Assembly: GCF_016741935.1 (NCBI RefSeq)
Contig: NZ_JAERRG010000012.1
Span: 124,001 to 188,000, forward strand
From: Streptomyces endocoffeicus
GTDB taxonomy: Bacteria > Actinomycetota > Actinomycetes > Streptomycetales > Streptomycetaceae
Reading direction: 5' to 3'
DNA length: 64,000 nt
Made by a program: the position numbers and the translations under genes. Of this stretch, positions 60,464 to 64,000 are shown piece by piece. Every line of letters starts with the position of its first letter. Positions within the stretch are counted from its first letter, which is position 1. The notes beneath the pieces are model-generated. The model had not been told where the DNA came from and made no database searches. It saw only the letters and a program-made list of their open reading frames with translations.

Positions 60464-62821
60464 ATGCCGCTGGCCACCGGGGATCCGGAATCCATAGGCG
60501 GCTACGCCCTGCTCGACCGGCTCGGGGCGGGCGGCATGGGCGTCGTGTACCTCGGGCGTGCGGCCTCGGGGCGGCAGGTCGCGATCAAGCTGGTCCATGA
60601 GCAGTACGCGCAGGACGAGGAGTTCCGCACCCGCTTCCGGCAGGAGGTCGCGGCGGCGCGCCGGGTGAGCGGGGCGTTCACCGCCCCCGTCGTGGACGCC
60701 GATCCGGAGGCCGACCGGCCGTGGATGGCCACCCTGTACGTACCGGGGCAGACCCTCTCCGAGGTCGTCCGGAGGAACGGCCCCTTGAGCGGGCGGGAGT
60801 TGCGGACGCTCGGCCTCGGGCTGGTCGAGGCGCTGCGCGACATCCACCGGGCCGGGGTGGTGCACCGGGACCTCAAGCCCGCCAACATCCTGATGGCCGA
60901 GGACGGTCCGCGCGTCATCGACTTCGGCATCTCCCGCGCCGTCGACAGCCAGACGCTCACCGTCACCATCGGGCGGGTGCTCGGCACCCCGCCGTTCATG
61001 TCGCCGGAGCAGCTGCGCAGTCCGCGCGGCGTCACGGGGGCGTCGGACGTCTTCTCGCTGGGCTCGCTGCTGGTGTACGCGGCGCGGGGCAGCAGCCCGT
61101 TCGAGTCGGACAGCCCCTATCTGTCGGGCTACCAGGTGATGTACGAGCATCCGACGCTGGAAGGGGTCCCGGAACCGCTGCGGCCCATCGCCGAGCGCTG
61201 TCTGGCCAAGGAGCCGGAGGCCCGGCCGGTCCTGGACGAGCTGCATCGCATGCTGCGCGAGCTGTCGGACTTCCCGGCGGCTTCCCCGTCGGCGGCCGAT
61301 GGCTCCGTAACGGTCGACGGGCATGGGGCGGTCGGCAGCCCCGGGGCGGCCCACGGCCCGGCGACGCCCCACGGCCCGGCGACGCCCGCCTTCGGCCCTC
61401 CTCCAGCCTCCCCGGCCCCGGGCCCGGTCCCATCCCCGGTCCCGGCCTCGGTCCCATCCCCCGCCCCGGCCCACGACCCCCAGCCCCCCGCGTCCCGGCG
61501 GACCGTGCCGAAGCGAGGCGCCCGGCGGCGGCTCGTCGTCACCACCGCCGGGGTGGCCCTGACCGTCACCGGGCTGATCGTCGCCGCGGCGGTCTTCGCC
61601 CCGGACGGGACGGGCTCGTCGGGCGACGACGCGTCCGCCACCACCGACGCCGCGCACTCCCAGCAGCCCGCCTCGCTTCCCAAGGGCTGGCAGCCATGGC
61701 GGACGGATCTGCGGGTCGGGACCGAGGGGCCGCCCCTCGTCTACGACGAGCCCGGATGTGTCCCGGAGGACGGCCGGACCCTGTACTGCGGCGGCAGCGG
61801 GTTCACGGTCGCCAGGGTCGACGCCGGCACCGGCCGCGTCCAGTGGCGATGGGGCACCCGCCCCCAGCTGGCGCGGCCCATCGGGGTGCGGGACGGGATC
61901 GTCTACACCTACCGGGAGGCGGAGGGGGACGGCGGGCGGCTTGTGGTGGCACTGGACGCCGCCACCAAGAAGCAGCGGTGGGAGCGGAGCATCAGCGGCT
62001 CCGCCTCGGTGCGCATCTTCCCCGGCGGGGTGCTGACGCTGTCGGCGGATGGCCGGGAGCTCGTCGCCTACGGGCCATCGGGTGCGCGGCTGTGGCAGTC
62101 GCCCGCGCTCGAGGGGAGGTTCTGCGAGCCGACGGTGCTGGGCGGCGCACCGTACGCCCTGTGCGCGCCCAGCGGCTCCGACGGCCTGGCCGCCGAGGGC
62201 CCGTACGACCTGCTGCGGCTCGACCCCTCCGACGGCACGCGGCGCACGCTCACCACCCTCCCGGCGAAGACGCTGACCCTGGGCGCGGTCCAGGGCAAGC
62301 CGCTGTTCCTGATCCCGCAGACCGCGAAGGAGGTCTACGACTCGGGGTACGAGCGCCCGTACAAGGCCATGGTGCGGGTGGATCCGCGCACCGGCGAGAC
62401 CACGCGGATCCCGCTGAAGCGCCCCGTGCTCGGCAGGCCGACCCTGCTGCACGGCACCGTCTACTTCGTCCGTCCCAACGGCACGGTCACCGCGGTGGCG
62501 GCGGACAGCGGCCGGGAGCTGTGGCAGCGGGCGACGGAAACGGAGAGCCTGTCCGAGCCGGTGCTGTCCCGGCGGTACGGGCAGCTGTACTTCGCCAACC
62601 GCTTCGGCCGTCTGCTGGCGCTGGCCGTGGACGACGGCAAGGAGGCGTGGCGTACGGCCGCGCTGAACGACCCCGGGACCGCGGCGCAGGACGCGGAGCC
62701 GAGGGTCGTGCTCGTCAAGGACGCGATCGTGGCGACGGCCGGGGACACGGCGTTCTCCGTACGGCCGGACCGTCCGTCGGTTCATCCGTCGGTTCATCCG
62801 TCGGCCCGGCCGTCGTCCTGA
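60464..62821 (+). CDS. Ser/Thr protein kinase with PQQ-type beta-propeller sensor
   Basis: Transmembrane kinase of 785 residues. Kinase domain (about 8-275): P-loop LGAGGMGVVYLGR, catalytic VHRDLKPANILM, DFGIS and the APE-equivalent SPEQLR. A Pro/Ala-rich linker follows, then a membrane helix VVTTAGVALTVTGLIVAAAV (about 356-376) and an extracytoplasmic PQQ-like propeller (about 400-770) with repeats such as VARVDAGTGRVQWRWG, VVALDAATKKQRWERSI and VTAVAADSGRELWQRA. It presumably senses an outside ligand. A Ser/His/Pro-rich tail ends the protein. Typical actinobacterial Hanks-type kinase. Confidence 0.92.
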   Translation: MPLATGDPESIGGYALLDRLGAGGMGVVYLGRAASGRQVAIKLVHEQYAQDEEFRTRFRQEVAAARRVSGAFTAPVVDADPEADRPWMATLYVPGQTLSEVVRRNGPLSGRELRTLGLGLVEALRDIHRAGVVHRDLKPANILMAEDGPRVIDFGISRAVDSQTLTVTIGRVLGTPPFMSPEQLRSPRGVTGASDVFSLGSLLVYAARGSSPFESDSPYLSGYQVMYEHPTLEGVPEPLRPIAERCLAKEPEARPVLDELHRMLRELSDFPAASPSAADGSVTVDGHGAVGSPGAAHGPATPHGPATPAFGPPPASPAPGPVPSPVPASVPSPAPAHDPQPPASRRTVPKRGARRRLVVTTAGVALTVTGLIVAAAVFAPDGTGSSGDDASATTDAAHSQQPASLPKGWQPWRTDLRVGTEGPPLVYDEPGCVPEDGRTLYCGGSGFTVARVDAGTGRVQWRWGTRPQLARPIGVRDGIVYTYREAEGDGGRLVVALDAATKKQRWERSISGSASVRIFPGGVLTLSADGRELVAYGPSGARLWQSPALEGRFCEPTVLGGAPYALCAPSGSDGLAAEGPYDLLRLDPSDGTRRTLTTLPAKTLTLGAVQGKPLFLIPQTAKEVYDSGYERPYKAMVRVDPRTGETTRIPLKRPVLGRPTLLHGTVYFVRPNGTVTAVAADSGRELWQRATETESLSEPVLSRRYGQLYFANRFGRLLALAVDDGKEAWRTAALNDPGTAAQDAEPRVVLVKDAIVATAGDTAFSVRPDRPSVHPSVHPSARPSS

Positions 62822-62860
62822 GCGGCGCGGTGTGACACCCCCGGCCGCGCCGCTGCGCCG

Positions 62861-63880
62861 CTACGCCGGGGTGGCCGGGCCCACGAGTTCGTCCAGGACG
62901 TCCGTCATCGTGACGAAGCCCAGGACCGTGCCGGTGTCGGCCGTCACGGCGGCCAGGTGGGCGCCGGTGGCGCGCATGGTGGTGAGGGTGTCGTCCAGCG
63001 GGGTGTCGGCGCGCACGCGGGGCACGGTGTGGACGGCGGTGCGGGGGAAGGGGCGGTCCCGGTCGGCGATGCCGAGGGTGTCCTTGATGTGCAGATAGCC
63101 CAGGATGGCGCCGCCGGGTCCGGTGACCGGGAGGCGGGAGCAGCCGGAGGCGGCCGCCGTGCGTTCCAGTCGGTCGGGGGTGACGCGGTGGTCGACGGTG
63201 ACCATCTCGTCGAGGGGGACGAGGATGTCGCCGACCCGCCGGGTGCCCAGTTCCAGGGCGTCGCGCAGCCGCTCGCCACCGGACTTGTCCAGCAGCCCGG
63301 CCTCGCTGGAGTCCCGTACCAGCCGGATGAGTTCGGCGTCGGTGAAGACCGACTCGACCTCGTCCTTGGGCTCGACCTTCAGCAGCCGCAGCAGCGCGTT
63401 GGCGAAGGCGTTGACGCCGAAGACGACGGGGCGCAGGAGGCGGGTGAGGGCCACCAGCGGCGGGCCGAGGAGGAGCGCGGTGCGCTCGGGCGCGGCGAGG
63501 GCGATGTTCTTGGGGACCATCTCGCCGACGAGCATGTGGAGATACGTGGCCGCCGTGAGCGCGATGACGAACGCGATCGGATGCACCAGGGCCTCGGGGA
63601 CGTGAACGGCGTCGAAGCCGGGCTCCAGCAGATGGGCGATGGCCGGTTCGGCGACCGCGCCCAGCACCAGGGAGGAGATGGTGATGCCGAGCTGGGCGGT
63701 GGCCATCAGCGCGGACAGGTGCTCCAGCGCCCACAGCACACCGCGCGCCCGCTTCTCCCCCGCCTGGGCACGCGGTTCGATCTGGCTGCGGCGCACGGAG
63801 ATCAGGGCGAATTCGGCGCCGACGAAGAAGGCGTTGGTGAGGAGGGTGAGGGCACCGATGGTGAGTTGGACGACGGTCAT
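62861..63880 (-). CDS. CNNM/CorC-family membrane protein with CBS domains
   Basis: Protein of 339 residues. An N-terminal DUF21/CNNM domain with about four helices (NAFFVGAEFALISVRRSQIE is its hallmark; LVGEMVPKNIALAAPERTAL follows) and two CBS domains (VPLDEMVTVDHRVTPDRLER and VPRVRADTPLDDTL) that bind nucleotides. No transporter-associated CorC C-domain is visible, so it is a short form. Probably involved in magnesium or related ion homeostasis. The start ATG overlaps the upstream gene stop by ATGA. Confidence 0.88.
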   Translation of the reverse strand: MTVVQLTIGALTLLTNAFFVGAEFALISVRRSQIEPRAQAGEKRARGVLWALEHLSALMATAQLGITISSLVLGAVAEPAIAHLLEPGFDAVHVPEALVHPIAFVIALTAATYLHMLVGEMVPKNIALAAPERTALLLGPPLVALTRLLRPVVFGVNAFANALLRLLKVEPKDEVESVFTDAELIRLVRDSSEAGLLDKSGGERLRDALELGTRRVGDILVPLDEMVTVDHRVTPDRLERTAAASGCSRLPVTGPGGAILGYLHIKDTLGIADRDRPFPRTAVHTVPRVRADTPLDDTLTTMRATGAHLAAVTADTGTVLGFVTMTDVLDELVGPATPA

Positions 63881-64000
63881 CGGGCGGCCTCGGGGTGCTC
63901 AGTGGTCTGGACGGCCTCGGCGGGCTGGGCGGGCTCGGCGGGCTCAGTGGCCTCGGCGGCCTTCGTGATCCGTACGCGGTCGGCGCGGTGGTGGTCCACC
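63877..64000 (-). CDS. C-terminal end of a second CNNM/CBS-type protein (partial)
   Basis: The last 40 codons of a gene cut by the window edge: VDHHRADRVRITKAAEATEP and a Pro/Ala/Glu tail ending PEAAR. It overlaps the next gene by ATGA. Streptomyces commonly has two CNNM/CBS genes in tandem, so identity is inferred from position and the VDHHRADRVRI ending, not from a domain. Confidence 0.5.
   Translation of the reverse strand, partial: VDHHRADRVRITKAAEATEPAEPAQPAEAVQTTEHPEAAR

Overview
The window is high-GC chromosomal DNA (about 70 percent G+C by eye, strong third-position GC bias, GTG/TTG starts) from a Streptomyces or close relative. The signs are a dnaK-grpE-dnaJ-hspR operon with HAIR operators, a SARP regulator with NB-ARC and TPR domains, a SpoIIE phosphatase fused to an anti-sigma-like ATPase, a PQQ-repeat Ser/Thr kinase and a GH11 xylanase with a Tat-type signal. 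The species cannot be named from the sequence alone.

Layout. 0-20 kb is mostly core chromosome: clpB, a small split-barrel oxidoreductase, an MHS-type permease, a cupin, the dnaK heat-shock operon (minus strand), an EtfD-like membrane iron-sulfur protein, a large SpoIIE sensor-phosphatase, an FG-GAP lipoprotein, a Yip1 protein, and a dcd-phosphoribosyltransferase pair. HspR probably controls both clpB and dnaK, since HAIR sites lie before each.

20.6-29.2 kb is an accessory island beginning at an intact tRNA-Gly(CCC). Three further copies of the tRNA 3' end, two with the tRNA terminator well preserved, cut the island into segments. The segments carry an AbiEii-type nucleotidyltransferase with its partner gene, a VapC-like PIN toxin with its partner, a DUF6247 gene with a broken RelE-like toxin, a decayed RepSA-like replication initiator, an AT-rich membrane protein, and a three-gene operon with an alpha/beta hydrolase. 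After the last tRNA fragment, the gene that follows the intact tRNA is repeated in truncated form. No intact integrase was found. It looks like successive insertions, now decayed, that kept their toxin-antitoxin genes.

29.2-35.6 kb is a catabolic cluster: a 5'-truncated tartrate-dehydratase-like enolase, an unusual dehydrogenase-RraA aldolase fusion, a DctM-like permease, a small membrane protein, an IclR regulator and a cyclase-family hydrolase. Two matching operator-like dyads, one before the fusion gene and one before iclR, suggest one regulon. 35.8-46 kb holds secreted DUF4232-like lipoproteins, a head-to-head pair of truncated genes (LysE exporter and Lrp regulator), an MmpL transporter with a two-component system, a MerR-peroxiredoxin fusion, GNAT and DUF899 proteins. 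The three DUF4232-like genes in the window share a 19-bp upstream motif.

46-54.5 kb has the xylanase, a GT-B-like protein with a small partner, a STAND ATPase with an amyloid-like N-terminal motif, and a large SARP regulator. 54.7-64 kb has an IS remnant, a LysR/NmrA divergent pair, a darcynin-like protein, a Nudix hydrolase, an NTF2-like protein, a TauE permease, a DUF4232-like lipoprotein, the PQQ kinase and two CBS/CNNM membrane proteins (the second cut by the window edge).
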